A DNA stretch of 64,000 nt from Prorocentrum cordatum (GCA_963575745.1 CAUYUJ010016471.1:629835-693834), one strand, 5' to 3'; numbered from the stretch's first letter, positions 1-11,461 are shown. Translations and numbers: made by a program. Notes: generated by a model not told the origin, from the sequence alone.

Positions 1-1808
1 CACCGCGGCGCACTGGGCGCGAGCAGGCTCCCCGCTCGCGCCATGGCAGCAGTGGGATGTGCACCTTCGAGACGCGTGGAGCGGCGACGTGCAGCCCTGG
101 CCATCACGCGGGCGCGGTGAAGCGCAGCAGGCGGCATGCGATTGCGACGGCATCCCCGCCCACCACCCAGACGCAAGCTCCATGCTCCCGAGGACAGAAG
201 GAGAGGCTGCCGGTTCGCTCAGTCGAAGCTGCTGGAGGCCCACCTCTCTGCGACAGACCTGGAGTGCGCTTCTTTCCCCGAGGGTTGGGGCCACGGTCGC
301 CAGTGGTTCAGCCTTGGCCTCCCCCGTGGCTTGACCGCGCTGCGACTGCAACTTCAGCTGCAGCGTCGGCGCCCACACTCCAGCCGTCTCAGACAGGCTG
401 GCGCGTCATCCCCCCGCGCACCCGGGCGCGCTCCCGCGCCGGGGCAGCCCCCCCCGCGGCTGGGCCCCTGGGCACCTGGTTCCCTCGCCGGTGAGGTGGT
501 GTCAGTTCCCGCCTGCCCCGGCCTCCCCATCCCGCGCAAATCGCGGTTTCCCTTCTGCCCCCAGGCCAGTTCCTGCGTATGCGTCAGCATTCTCCTGGCA
601 TCACTGCCTCAGCCAGCCGCGTCTGCAGCTGGCCCTTTGGGGTTGCGACCGCCGGTTCTCAGGAGTGGCACAGCCTTCTTATGCGGATCTGCGCATCCCC
701 CGTTGGCCCGCTGTCGCTGGGCTTTTCGCGGCCCCGCACTTCGCCGCGTCTGTGGCCCTGACCCCTGGCGCCCGGTGGCGACAAGGTCCTGCTGCGCACC
801 TGGCGATCTGCTCCCATGGTACCCACGCCGGGTCCGAGAGTGCTTGCACCCATCCGACGCTGTTATCCTGTCTGCGTGCTGGCGGGCCTGGGTTTTTGAC
901 CGTCAGGCGGTGCAGCCTCGCTGGTCTGACGCATGATCGGTATCCTACAGCCCAGACCACGACGTCTCCTGGCGTGCAGGTTAAATTCACCCTGATGCTC
1001 CATCTGGGTTTCGCGCGTGTGCAGCATGCAGCCCTGGCCGCTTGCAGCCTTCACCCCTGGTGCCCCAGCTCAGCTTCAGCCAGCTGCCCACCTGGCGGTG
1101 GGTTCTGATCCCGCGCTCGGTCGCTGCATTAGGCTCGCGAGTAGCCCGCCCGACCTTTTCGGATGCCTCCGGCGCTTCCGCTTGCACCCGCGACAAAGAA
1201 AAGCCCCCCCGCCAGCTCGGCGCGCCGTCGGCGCGCTCGCCTGCGGCTGGCAACAAAAAAGTCTCCCCGGCAGCCCATCCAGAATCGATCAGCAGGGGAG
1301 CTGGTAAATCAGGGACGGTTGGGAGCATGCAGTTGCGCGGCCGTCTTCAGAAAACCATTCGCGCATAGCTTCCCGCATTGAAGTCTAAGATGGAAGCCGG
1401 TGCAATACGCGACGCGGTGCCCCCCGTTGTCAACGTCTCTAGCGCAGGTGGCTGCATCCACCCTGGGACGTGAGGAACAAGGATCACACATAGCTCCCCG
1501 CAGCGAAGGTTAAGATGGAAACCAGTTTCAGATGCGCCGGGGTGTTCCCTGTGGAAAGCGTCTCTGGCGCAGGTGACTGCATCTGTCATTCGCCGCCCTT
1601 GTCGCACAGTTGAGAGTCGCATCCCCATGTGCATCCTTGATCTCTGCCCCCGCACTGAAGTTTGTCCTAAACTCGCGTGCGGCTGCTGGTGGTGGTGGTG
1701 GCGGTGGTGGTGATGCTGCTGGTGTTGCTGCTTGTGGTGCTCTGTTGCCCTCTTGGAGCCATCTTGGAGCAAGTGGTGCTGCTGGTGCTCGTGATGCCTG
1801 GGGGCCAA
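1..1808. other. Left flank, no gene recognised
   Basis: Several overlapping open frames cover the first 1.1 kb, the longest at 136-936, but they are GC-rich, compositionally biased and match no family I recognise. Open frames of this size are expected by chance at this GC content. Around 1191 and 1251 a short A-rich then C-rich motif (ACAAAGAAAAGCCCC / ACAAAAAAGTCTCCCC) occurs twice about 60 bp apart. Positions 1676-1740 are GGT/GCT-rich. Confidence 0.5.
1365..1587. repeat. Degenerate tandem repeat, about 124-bp period
   Basis: The stretch beginning CATAGCTTCCCGCA at 1365 is repeated in diverged form at 1489 (CATAGCTCCCCGCA). Both copies continue with AAGATGGAA and end in a shared GTCTCT(A/G)GCGCAGGTG(G/A)CTGCATC block, at about 1435 and 1559. 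A weaker third trace may begin near 1628. No coding function is evident. Confidence 0.6.
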
Positions 1809-2106
1809 CGCACCCCTCCGCAACACCAGGCCCCCACCCTTCTCACCCATCCTGCTTGCTTCCCACTGTCTGCTCCTTGCCTTGACATTCTGCGTTCCGC
1901 AGCTGTGTTATCGCCTATAGACGGCTCAGGTGCAACGGAAAAGGGGCGCGGCCGCGCGCGTCGGCCGACGGGCCGGCCTCCTCCCTTCAGCGTTAGATTC
2001 GTTGCACGCTTAACGGCATTATCCTTTCTTGCCCATGTCTTCTGCGATGCCCATTGACTATGGGACGCCATCGGGACATATGGCAGGGATAACGAGTGTC
2101 CAGGCA
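1809..2106 (+). repeat. Element 1 5' LTR
   Basis: Aligns without gaps over 298 bp to 23820-24117, about 88% identical by hand count. It ends ...CCAGGCA. It starts CGCACCCC where the 3' copy has TGCACCCC, so the canonical TG...CA ends are intact only in the 3' LTR. Shared blocks include CCTTGACATTCTG, TAGACGGC and ATGGGACGCCATCGGGACAT. Confidence 0.88.
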
Positions 2107-2112
2107 AAATAT

Positions 2113-2124
2113 TGGTTCCGCCGA
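2113..2124 (+). other. Candidate primer-binding site of element 1
   Basis: TGGTTCCGCCGA begins six bases after the 5' LTR. Primer-binding sites normally start with TGG, complementary to the tRNA 3' CCA, within a few bases of the LTR, so position and first bases fit. The tRNA was not identified. The first 11-nt hairpin (2130-2140) follows directly. Confidence 0.4.
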
Positions 2125-2155
2125 AACGGCGGCACAGCCGTTCGTTCCGCAGAAC

Positions 2156-2816
2156 ATGGGATCTCAAGATGGAATGTTCGGAAGGACGGATAATCGGATG
2201 CCTTCCGAACGTGACATAAGTACGAGCGCCTTGGACAGGCGACATAAATCTCATATTCTTCGATCAGAATACAGCATCAGAGAAATGCTTGACTTGACAC
2301 AGGAAGATTCATCAGTTGATTCAGAAAGAAGTTCCAAGGAGTTACCCTCGGATAGAAGGGATGGCACAGCCAGAACTTGCACAGGGGGGCCTTCTGAAGC
2401 AGTGGTGGCACACGCTGGCTTTCAGAAATTGATAGATGCAGATCTTGAGATGGAAAAGTTGCTGGATACCGATCTCTTCGAGGTATCAGGCGTAGAGATT
2501 TCGGGTACCGGGGGCGCTGTTCGATGCGCGTCGCGTGGACAGGGTGAAGATGTGAGCACTATGCAATATGAAGAAGATATTTCCCATTCGGTGGAGAAGA
2601 ATGAGGAGCACGCTCGTTTTCACACTTCACCTGGCCCGTCGCGTCACCTTGAACCTCTTCTTGATTTGCGTGCCGATCCGGTTAATGATCGCGCAGTGAT
2701 TGAGGCAAGTTTCGAAAGTTTTTCTTGATTCGGACGACGAAAGACAAGATGAAGAAAGGCTAATCCAAGGTGGGTGCTCATTGGCACAGCTGATAAGAGA
2801 CTCCCCATGACGCTAT
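2156..2816 (+). pseudogene. Element 1 first ORF, acidic, unrecognised
   Basis: The open frame runs from inside the LTR; the first ATG after the LTR is at 2156 and the frame closes at 2728, giving about 190 residues. The product is acidic and serine-rich and matches nothing I recognise. It ends at a T-run (2717-2724). One frame over, an equally plausible acidic segment (DSDDERQDEERL) continues to about 2810, so a one-base homopolymer indel probably truncates the ORF. The hairpin at 2362-2372 lies inside without changing the frame. Position suggests the N-terminal part of a gag polyprotein. Confidence 0.4.
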
Positions 2817-2902
2817 ACGCACGATAATGAGTGCGCGAGAAGTTACAGGGACGACTCCTCATCCATTGACGAAGAAATCTACGAATGAAAACGGTGACTT
2901 GA

Positions 2903-4259
2903 ATGGTTCGCCCGCACCACAGGGCTTCTACAGACCTGACGCTTCGCTACCCAGAACAGGCAGAGATAGAGTGCCTGAACTTGATGAGCACGTTATTCAG
3001 GATGAGCGAGATGATTGGGCGACAAACGTGGATGCGGATAACTCCAAGAGGGGTGCGAGGACAAGAGAACAGCACGCGCCCACTCAGAATCGCGAGAGGG
3101 GGCGATCCAGTCAGGCCCCCAGGGCCGGGCGTTCCAGCTCCAGAGGGTTTAATGTCTTCGATTCGCCACGAACCTCATCAAATAGGACCGCCAGCAGTTT
3201 TTCGATGCGAGAGATTTGCTGGAATGCCGGCCCAGCGTGTCCTTCGCGCGCAGAGAATCGATGTCCCGGGGGGGCGCACAAACCGGGGGGTTCATGTCCC
3301 TGTGTGTTCTCAATGTTCGAATGTTTGCCCCAAGCGTAGCCTAGCGTGGCTCTGTGATGATTGCATCACAACGGAAGAGCATAGTTGTCATCATCTTGCG
3401 ATCAAGGGATGGAATGTAAGAAATAGACAAGATCGAGAGCAGCTGAGGGCTGCAAGTGCGCACGTACAACAAATTCTTTCTTAGGTGCAAGTCAATAAAC
3501 AGGCAGCCGAAGAGGCCCAACGTCGATTTGCGATTTCTGAAGCCGAAAAGCAAGTGGGTGCGCAGAGGATGGAGCATGAGAAAACCGCTGTCGTTGAAGA
3601 TGCGCACAAGTTGATACAGCACGTTGAGGCCAATGCAGCAGGCGTTGCGGACGAAGCGAATCGGCGCCTTGCTCAGGTGGAGACAGAAGTTGAGGAGTCA
3701 GAGCATAGCAGAAGAACTGGTGACCGACTCAAAAGAAGCAGAAATATAATAAGCTGCTTGCAGACAGATGGCTGATGCCGCGAGGCGGGAAGGGGAAAGA
3801 CAAGCTCGAGAAAAGGAAGCGCGACAAAACCAGGAGCTCCACAATCAGCTCGAAGCTGCAAGACTTGAGGCCGACAGAGTGAAATCAGAAGCGTTGCGAG
3901 CCCTTAGAGAACAAGAACAGAAAACCCAGGCAACCAGAGCGGAGGGCCAGAGGAAAATGGCCGATGCCTTGGATCGTTTGAAGGGGCAAGCAGAGGAACA
4001 TGTAAAAAGCAACGTCCTTGCTAATCGGGCTGTAAGCGAAGGAAACAGAAGGTTGAAGTCTGACCTTGGGCAGCGACGAATGGAACAAGAGGTTAACTCA
4101 CACCGGCACAGCCGACTTACGTTGAGCCACCTCCTATTCCAACTATTGCTCGGCCTGATCGGCAAACAAGTATGTTGCGAACAAGTGCGCCTCCTGGCAC
4201 TTCGAATCAGACATACCACATTTGTATGGGACCTTCGTCCGATGTATACAAGAGTTGAT
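2903..4259 (+). pseudogene. Gag-like region: Cys-rich finger then long coiled coil
   Basis: Frame 2 runs from 2903 to 3484 and, after a single TAG at 3482-3484, on to 3775. Near 3299-3395 it has closely spaced cysteines and histidines (CSQCSNVC, CDDC, HSCHH), consistent with a zinc-binding finger. From about 3485 the product is a charged heptad-like coiled coil rich in Glu, Gln, Ala and Arg. This continues in another frame (3768-4103) up to the hairpin at 4104-4114. Beyond the hairpin a proline-rich segment (YVEPPPIPTIARP) is open in a third frame to 4259. Finger plus coiled coil upstream of the capsid region suggests a structural gag part, but no named family was identified. Confidence 0.5.
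4104..4114 (+). repeat. 11-nt hairpin at a reading-frame junction
   Basis: CGGCACAGCCG preceded by CAC. Upstream coiled-coil coding is in the frame of 4092; downstream proline-rich coding is in the frame of 4115. Removing exactly these 11 bases gives CAC|ACT and joins the two frames. Confidence 0.7.
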
Positions 4260-4375
4260 TGAACACACACATGCGGTGATCATCTGGGTTCAGGTGTTAA
4301 GCGCTGCGACGAATTCGCGCGGACGAAAACGCTAGGCCACCAGGGCGAGGGCGACGAGAAAAGAGAACCTCAAAC

Positions 4376-6236
4376 GTGTCTGACGCCCAGAGCACAGGTA
4401 ATGACCCTGTTGGGAAGGCACCGAGACATTCGGCTTTGCCTAGCGACGATAAACCTAAATGCCAGAGGAGCAATCTCGCCGACATAAAGGGAATGCCACT
4501 TTTCAAATCGGAGAAGTCGGGCCATGACAAAATGCCATTGCTGACCGCTCCGTCAATACCAACGCTTCCTTTCACAAAATCGCACTTCGTCCCTGGACCA
4601 GCTGTTGAGGAGACTTCAGTAGTTGAGGGTGCACAAGGAGTTAATCCCGGGATTGCCCCTGTCAATGCAAAGATATCGAGCCATCCGAATGCCCTTGATT
4701 TACCCGGCCGCCTGCCTTTCACAGTCGGCACAGCCGCTACTGGTGGAGGAGGCGCGAGTCAGGGAGGTCACGACGACGACCAGATGGATGACCAGAGTAC
4801 AGCTCCCAGCACAGGAATGATTGTTGCATCAAAGTGGGACGAGACGGGTAAGTCCGAACCGCCCAGAGGCCCTCCATGGGGTGGTGACCCAGACGGAGAC
4901 GGCGGTGGGGGGCCGAATGATCGAAGCGACCCCGCATGGCGATCTTCTCATGTCAACCCACTAGACATGAATTGGAGAAGTTATGCAAATAATTCAGAGT
5001 TGAATTTATTCGATATAGCGCGCGTTCAGACTCTCCGAGAATGGAAGCAGCATTGCATCAGAGCTGTAGCTGGATCGTGGCATGATGTCCACGCAGCACA
5101 AACATGGGTCAGTGAATCAGCGGATCCTGATGTGTCAAAGGCGAATCCCAGATATTCAGCGGGATTTATGCGTCTTGATATGATGATAGCGACGATTTTG
5201 CTTGAAAATTTGCGATGATGAAACGCAACCAGCGTCAGTCAGTCAAACACACGCATTTTCTATTGCAAATCAATCGCATGGAGTACTCGTGCCAGATAGA
5301 AGGCCGTCTCCTCACGGGACGTGAGATGATGCGAGCTATCTGCGTTTGGTGTTCTGTCAAGTCTGAGCGCGGGCAACATTGGATATGTCGAGATCTCTTC
5401 GCATTGGCCATTGATCGACAGAAGCGCGACCAGGACTTGCATTACTTCTATAGCGAATGGATGGAACGGCATTAAGAGTTGCATGGTGCCAGGGAACCAT
5501 CGGATGAAATGAAGGTTTCGATACATGCGCATTTCTACGAACAGATACGACTGGCTCCCAGGCTTCATTTTGTCATGCAGTGATATGATTTGTCCGCTGA
5601 TCCTCCAGGCACGGAAATGAGAACTTATCAATGGCTATTGTTTCAGGTCGAGCCTCTTATGATGCGAGACAGAGAACAGTGGGCCATTTCGGAACATGAA
5701 TCCACCCTCAATTTCAGGAATCGGCAAGCTCGTCTGTCAGGCGGAGAGATTTGAGGGCGGCGGAGGCGGAAAAAGAGCCTCTGCCATGGCAGCGACGATT
5801 CAGAGATTCGGATTGCCCACGGATAAGTTGGCAAGTGGACGGACCCAGCGACGCGACCTGTAAATTTGTGAGACAAGGGAAGAAGTGTCCTGAATCAGGT
5901 CAAGGTTGTCCTTATCATCATAAGAAGCCTAAGGCACCCGCCGCACCGGCACAGCCGGGGGCTGGTGGTGACAATCGTAGTGTTGGCAGAAAGAGCGATC
6001 GCAACGGTAAGAATTATCGACCCGCGAGCAGAGGCTCAAGACTAAAGGACCGGCCTCGCTCTTCAACACCATCGAACAAGTTCGGTAAATCGAACACGAC
6101 GCAGTCGCGGACGGGGGCCCCGTCGGAAGCTTCAAAAGAACGACAGAGCAAGATGGTCTGTTATCTGCAAGGGCCCTCAGGATGGCTGTTATTGGCAGAA
6201 CAGAGGCTCGACCGATGCAGAAAGGATCAAACGTGA
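4376..6236 (+). pseudogene. gag: Element 1 gag (capsid region and CCCH zinc finger)
   Basis: Frame 2 is open for 280 codons (4376-5218). It is proline/glycine-rich, then has a compact region with W-R-S-Y, a leucine-rich helix and W-K-Q-H, like the start of a copia capsid. The capsid-like reading continues in other frames at 5215-5475 and about 5500-5750. Then frame 0 (5751-6236) carries a CCCH finger at about 5859-5921: C-x8-C-x6-C-x2-HH, the nucleic-acid-binding finger typical of dinoflagellate copia-type gag. Two frameshifts and several stops make it non-functional. Hairpins lie at 4726 and 5946, both in-frame. Confidence 0.6.
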
Positions 6237-7186
6237 TAAATTTGAAGAGGCACAGTTTAAGGCTGGTAAGTCTCTAGGACATCAGAGAACTACTCGGCAA
6301 GCTGATTCCGCGGCGGCGACTGCTGCAGAAGCGACTCCAGCTAATGCCCCAAGAAGTAGGGATTCGAGCAAAGGTCGCGGGACAAACCGAGGCCTTGGCA
6401 GAGGAAAAGGGGAAGACAAACCGCGCAAAACGTTCCCAGAGACAGGGTCATGCTCACGGGGCAAAGATTGTTGGCGTGCGAAGAAGACGCCCAATCACCC
6501 GTGACGATGGCTTAGCACTGACCTGCTCTGGGCCAGCGCTAGGGAGCTCGTCGCATATCTTTCCTTCATCTTGCTGGCGCTCGTTAACTTGTTGAGCGAT
6601 TGGTCACGGCGATTCAACTGGCCAAATAGTCGCGGGGAGGTGGGGCATGGTCTCGCTGGCACAGCCAGTCGAGTCGTCGCTGACTGCCCTGCGCCATTGG
6701 CTAAGACCTCACGTGATCTACGCCTTGCGTCAGGAGAACGACCCACCGAGGTCGACTTCGACAACGCACGTTAGTTTTATTATGTCAAATGTTCCGAGGA
6801 AGTTGTTCCCGCTTCTGATATTCAACGGGAATGCGGAGAGAAGTTGAGTAAATTTGTCACTATCCTCGTTTATTTATGCCCTCTTCCAAGAATAAAGGCA
6901 ATCGCATCCTTTTGTGGCGAATCTCCCAGGCATAGCTGCATCAGAATTGCGAAGACGGGAAGATGCAGATACAGCGCGCAGCGCCACCCATCCACCCGCG
7001 AACCAGCCGCTACTCGGAGGAAGGCGCGTCGCCACAGCCCAAGGGAGCTGCCTTCGAGCATATCGGACAGGTGGAGATTCCCGAAGGAAGGATACAGACG
7101 GACGCAAATTGAATGGAAAACAGCATCGAGAGATGCGCAGCTCAGAGCGTCTGATGTGGCCGAAGAGGCTTGACATCTTTAGCTAG
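6237..7186 (+). other. Decayed gag-protease linker
   Basis: Short frames only (6344-6595, 6571-6774, 6844-7173, 6914-7186), with no domain I recognise. A cysteine pair (SCSRGKDCW, about 6448-6474) in one frame may be the remnant of a second finger. The 13-nt hairpin CTGGC-ACA-GCCAG lies at 6656-6668. Confidence 0.35.
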
Positions 7187-7201
7187 CGTCCGAAAAACAT
7201 G

Positions 7202-7446
7202 GATGCGCCACCCAGCGCGGCACAGCCGCTGCCGGGCGTGGAGAGAAATTGCCCGTGCACCTCGGCACGCTTAGGTTCATAGTCGATACGGGCTGCATCG
7301 CCGAGAGATTCATTCGCGCTGCAGGCGCAATGGGTAGGATCGAACGGTTGAGCGAATCGATTACCTTGAACATTGTTGGCGGTTCCTCACGGGCCCTCGG
7401 ATCAGCGCGCGTCGCATGCCCGAATTTCAAAAAATTGAACTTGTGA
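7202..7446 (+). pseudogene. Element 1 aspartic protease remnant
   Basis: A frame open across 7249-7446 encodes F-I-V-D-T-G-C; the catalytic D-T-G is at 7285-7293. A downstream hydrophobic-glycine stretch fits the flap region of retroviral-type aspartic proteases, which cut the gag-pol polyprotein as dimers. It lies between gag and integrase, as in copia elements. The segment is short (about 65-80 residues against about 100 for a full protease domain) and stops at 7444-7446. The hairpin at 7217-7229 sits just upstream. Removing 11 nt there would join the frame of 7202 to the protease frame. Confidence 0.6.
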
Positions 7447-7456
7447 TGCGCTAGTC

Positions 7457-8391
7457 ATGCCGGACACGCCGGCTGTCATTTCGATGCGAGAGCGGTGCAT
7501 GGATCACGGCTTTAGTCTCGTTTGGCCAGCAGGTCAACGACCCTATTTACTTCTGCCCAACGGTCACAGAGTATACCTGATCGTTGGGGGCAAGAAACCA
7601 TACTTGACCCTATCTGGCAGAGAGGCACTGGGTCAGTGGATGCGCGCGGCTGCCGCCGGACAGCTTGTCACTCCCGAGCGGTGGTGTTGCGTGACGTCAG
7701 GCGGCAGGACATTCCTGGATGATATGGAATCTGCGGGAGGTCCTCCGCCCCGCTTCATTCAGAGTCGCGTAACATTAGACCTGCATACACATGAGATGAT
7801 TGGTAAACGTGGCTACGCAGATGGAAGGCAGACACCGGCCGAGCACACGTTTCCGTTTGCCGCAGACCCTGTGGATACATTCATTTATTTCTATGTTTGC
7901 CTCATACAGCTCATGAATGCGGGTGGAAGGAGATATCCACGGGTGTCATGAGTTTCGCTAGTTCCTCGTGCGTTCCCAATCACGATGCTGTTTGTGGTGT
8001 TTTTGTTTTTCTTTTTTTGTTAAAAAAATGCCACGGCACAGCCGGTGGGTGTGCGATCAGTTATGAGAATCCTTGTTGTCATGGGGTCTTTGGAGTCACG
8101 TCCTACGGCGCAGGGAGAGAGCTGTCGATCACAATCGCCGCCCCAGGGCAAAACAGGGATGCGCACGAGGGTTCGGGAGAAGAAGATCTCGTCGATACTG
8201 ACGTACCCCCCGAATTGGACCCAGGTGATGCTGAGGTTGAGGTGCCGATCTCTGCGACGGAGCGATTCAAACAGAGCGCTGCTTCCCTCTCGCATTTATT
8301 TATTCATACCCCAAAGCATCCGTATTGCACAGTATGTAACTGGGCAAAGGCCATACGGCGCCAACAGAGAAAGGCGCAACAGAAGGGCTGA
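7457..8391 (+). pseudogene. Pre-integrase region and HHCC zinc-binding domain
   Basis: Frame 2 at 7457-7951 contains an F-S-L-V-W-P-A-G-x-x-P-Y-L segment of the kind that precedes integrase in dinoflagellate copia polyproteins. Another frame (7897-8391) ends with H-x3-H-T-P-x-H-P-Y-C-x2-C-x2-A-K (about 8296-8360), the HHCC motif that folds the integrase N-terminus. A T-rich and A-rich run (8009-8028) and the hairpin at 8034-8044 lie between the halves, where the reading frame changes. Confidence 0.6.
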
Positions 8392-8410
8392 GGGGACCGC
8401 GACCATACGC

Positions 8411-9604
8411 GAACCCCACGACGTTCGGACACCTGACCACAACGGATCACTGGCTTGCGATGGATGACCTATAGCGGGGGCTCCACGACGAGACCGCGCG
8501 CGTGACTTTTCGCGACCGGGAAACCGATTTCATAGCAGCTCAGGGTGCACGCGACAAATCAGCGATTCATGTATGCAACTGTTTGATTAACCTCAAAGCA
8601 CCAAGGGAGAAATTAGAGTTTGCTATACCGACGCTGCTAGGGAGCTCGCCAGAACTTGCATCGAACTTAAGATAGCGCATGACGCTACCATTCCTGGCAA
8701 CAAGAAGGTCATGGCTGTTGCCGAACGATCACATGGGATTGTTCAAATTGGGGACACGAGCGCTGCTCATGCAAGCGGGCATTCCCCCACCATTTTGGAC
8801 GCATGCGGTTCGATTGTTTGCCTTTGCTATAATGCAAGGATTCCTGAGAACGGTGAGTCGTCATGGAGGCGCAGATTGGGGCACGATTTTGCTGTCCCAC
8901 TTCTTCCACTTGGTTCTCTCGTACGATTTATGCCTCCACCCGAGTCTAGGCTTCGGATCGCCAAAAATGGCGGGACTATGATTTCGGGGATTTACTTCGG
9001 ATATGTGCATAAGGCGGGGAGCATGGTTGGACGAGAGAGCTACGTGGCACCAATCCGACAATTCGATGGTCTGAACATGAAGACTGGGGGGGCGCCAGCT
9101 GGCAAACGTCCAATCAGCGAGAGATCAGATCAAGTATACAGCAATATCTTGGACGGCACAGTACCCGACCAAGAGCCTAAATTCTTTATGCGTGAAGCAT
9201 ACGAGATTGCACAAACTACAGTCCAGAATGTGACAAGTCCTCCCAGCAGCGTTCCTGACGGCACAGCCGGTCACGAACCAAAGCCGGGAACACAAGCAGC
9301 TACGGATCCCAGTGCATCGACGAAACCACCGCCCCGAACGCGAGGCGAGGTCGCATCCTAACCCAATGAAGATGACTCCGATGACGATGGTCCGGGGGGA
9401 TTTGTTGTGGATGACGTGCTTGCGATAGCAGGCGGTGGGGATCGTCGGCGAGATTCTCGGCCTGATGATGGCCCTAATAAAAAGCTGGGTCTTGCCCATG
9501 CGGAGTACAGATTGGATCGACCGTCGTTAATTTCTCAGTGGCGCAGCCGCGGTCGAGAGTGCCTGGGCCTTGACAACTTCTGGCTCGCACCACGCAGAGC
9601 CTAA
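8411..9604 (+). pseudogene. Element 1 integrase
   Basis: DDE-type integrase, which inserts the cDNA. Candidate catalytic residues share one frame: D in T-T-D-H-W (8444), D in Y-T-D-A-A-R-E-L (8630) and E in V-A-E-R (8723), about 31 residues after the second D. A following P-P-F-W-x-H-A-V-R segment is typical of copia integrases. The intervening sequence needs frame changes, including one just after 8738. The downstream ORF (8711-9361, continuing after one TAA to 9604) has the L-V-R-F-M-P-P-P and G-I-Y-F-G-Y pattern of the integrase C-terminal region, then an acidic linker. Hairpins at 9259 and 9539 are read through in-frame. Confidence 0.72.
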
Positions 9605-10770
9605 ACGCTATGGAGTGCCACGAAGATAAACGCATTGTTGCAGGACTTAACAAAGAAGAATTGACGGGAAAACTGCCGTTAAAGGGAGGAGGGGCAACTT
9701 GCAGCATACGAGTTGTCTTGTATTACGATCCTGACTATGGTATCGTATCACGCGCTTGGGTTACTGACCCAGATTCACGCTACGGGGCACAATGGCTCAA
9801 GAAGTTGCCCAGTTCTACAAGCCCGGGCATGCGCCCCAGTCGGCGGTTTAACATGAGCCATGCGGAGCGAAGGAATGCGGTGGAGCAATTCCGAATGGAG
9901 AAACGGGCATTCTTTGGCATTGTTGATCCAGGACTCTTGCTCTTCTTCGAGACATTGGAATCGACACAGTCGATCTCCAGAATGCACAAGGACGACAGTC
10001 GGATGGTGAATCTCTAGAGTGCAACGTTCATTCGAGCGTTGAAATGGGACAATGAAAGCGAGGGGGGGACGATGTGCCAAGGGGCACTGGCGTTGACTGG
10101 CGCGCCGTCCTGCACCCTGCGGGAGCCAGCGGAATCTTCCACCGACGCTGGCTCCGCGAGTGACCAAGATACCTCCGATGATGGGGGGCCATGGTGGAAA
10201 CAGACATGGCACGGATGGGGCTATTTTGAGAGACGGATTTCTTCCTGACGCAGTCAGTGAGGACATTTGCGTTCTCGCAACTGTCTCGGTTCAGCGAGAA
10301 TAGCTTGACTTCGAGCCCGGCGGCCGTCGCTTCGCGACGTAGCGTTCCTCGCACGCCATTGCAGTCAGCCGAGGCACGTCTTCCGTTACACCGCGAGTCA
10401 GAAAGGGTGGAAACCAGGTGTCTATACAACCCGTTCACCGATGAGATGCGTTTTGTTGAGCAGGCACGCGAATTGCCGATTGAATTCCAATCGCAATAAA
10501 GTCCCGCAGTTGTTGCAAGATCTGCATCTCAGGCTGAAGCCGCGGTGGATCAGGACGCTCGCAAAGCATTGCGAATCGAGCGGGACCGATTGCGAAGCAT
10601 CGGTGCTTGGGACGAGTCGAGAGTGATGGAATACAGCGACGCCGTCCAACAACGAAAGGGACAAACGACTCATGTCGGCCGATTGTTTGCTATTTTAGTT
10701 GAGAAGAATGCGGAACTCCCGGTCGGACACATAGACCCGCAAATATAACAGGTCGCGTTGTCCTGTAGCT
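9605..10770 (+). pseudogene. Integrase-RT linker, decayed
   Basis: Frames at 9610-10017, 10039-10248, 10257-10499 and 10545-10748 follow one another on the plus strand, each ended by a frameshift or stop. The 9610-10017 product (about 135 residues) includes a basic segment and F-N-M-S-H-A-E-R-R. It occupies the place of the non-catalytic linker before the RT fingers. I recognise no specific domain. Confidence 0.4.
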
Positions 10771-11461
10771 TTGTCCCAGGAGCTTTCTAGAAGCCCGGCC
10801 ACCACGCAGGCTAGCCAGGCGGCGGGCACTTATGGTCTCTTTGAGGGGAATGATATCCAACAGGTGGATGCTAAACAGGCCTACGCCCAGTCCAAACTCG
10901 GGGGAACTCCAACATGGTTTTCTTCCCGCGAGAAGAATGGCCGTCTGCTTGGAAGAGTATGAGAAATCCTGTATGTCATCTCATTGTTCCACACTACGGA
11001 AACCCTGATTATGGCGGATCTTGGGAGCAATACCGTGAAGGACATGCAACCTCAAAAGGATTTATCAAATGTTGTCCTTGGCGCAGTTGCTATTTGCATA
11101 CCGAACAACGTTTGTTTCTTCTTATTAATGTTCATGGAAAAAGGCTGGCGTCTGTTACAAGAGGCCTCTGCAGGTTGCCCTAGAGGCATTGAGATCGTTC
11201 CACCCACTAACGTCGCGAGGTATCTGGGTTGTGAACATCATCTCCACGCGACGAGTGAAATGGCAGGGGGAACTACCCACCGGTCTCGATCATCCGCCGC
11301 CGAAGGCACCAAAACCATCTTCCATCGGCTCTGCGCCAGAGAATGATGACGAGGAAACGGGGGGTGAATCAGCGGCGCAGCCGACTGAGCCACATCAACC
11401 CCGAGCGCCGAAATTCATTCGAGTCATCGGATATGATGCGACTGAGTTCTTTGACTCCTGA
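10771..11461 (+). pseudogene. Element 1 reverse transcriptase, inactive
   Basis: Copia-type RT recognised from V-D-A-K-Q-A-Y-x-Q-S-K-L-G-G (from about 10865), which carries the first catalytic Asp, then P-R-E-E-W-P and R-N-P-V-C-x-L (10914 onward) and Y-G-N-P-D-Y-G-G. A later A-R-Y-L-G-C-E-H (about 11217-11237) is a conserved thumb-side motif. A one-base frame change near 10912 separates the first two. Where the YVDD box belongs (about 11127-11140, after L-L-I) the sequence reads N-V-H-G, so both catalytic aspartates are gone. The enzyme would polymerise cDNA from RNA in an intact element; here it cannot. Confidence 0.75.

Noticed and set aside
667-675. GGCACAGCC outside element 1
   Set aside because: Only a 3-bp stem and no neighbours of its kind; probably chance.
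136-936. 266-codon open frame
   Set aside because: GC-driven composition, several equally long overlapping frames, no recognisable domain.
2781-2793. TTGGCACAGCTGA as a hairpin copy
   Set aside because: Needs two G-U pairs and is explained by the local coding (S-L-A-Q-L-I).
9791-9800. Spliced-leader trace (ATGGCTCAAG)
   Set aside because: Short match within RT-linker coding; no leader bases upstream.
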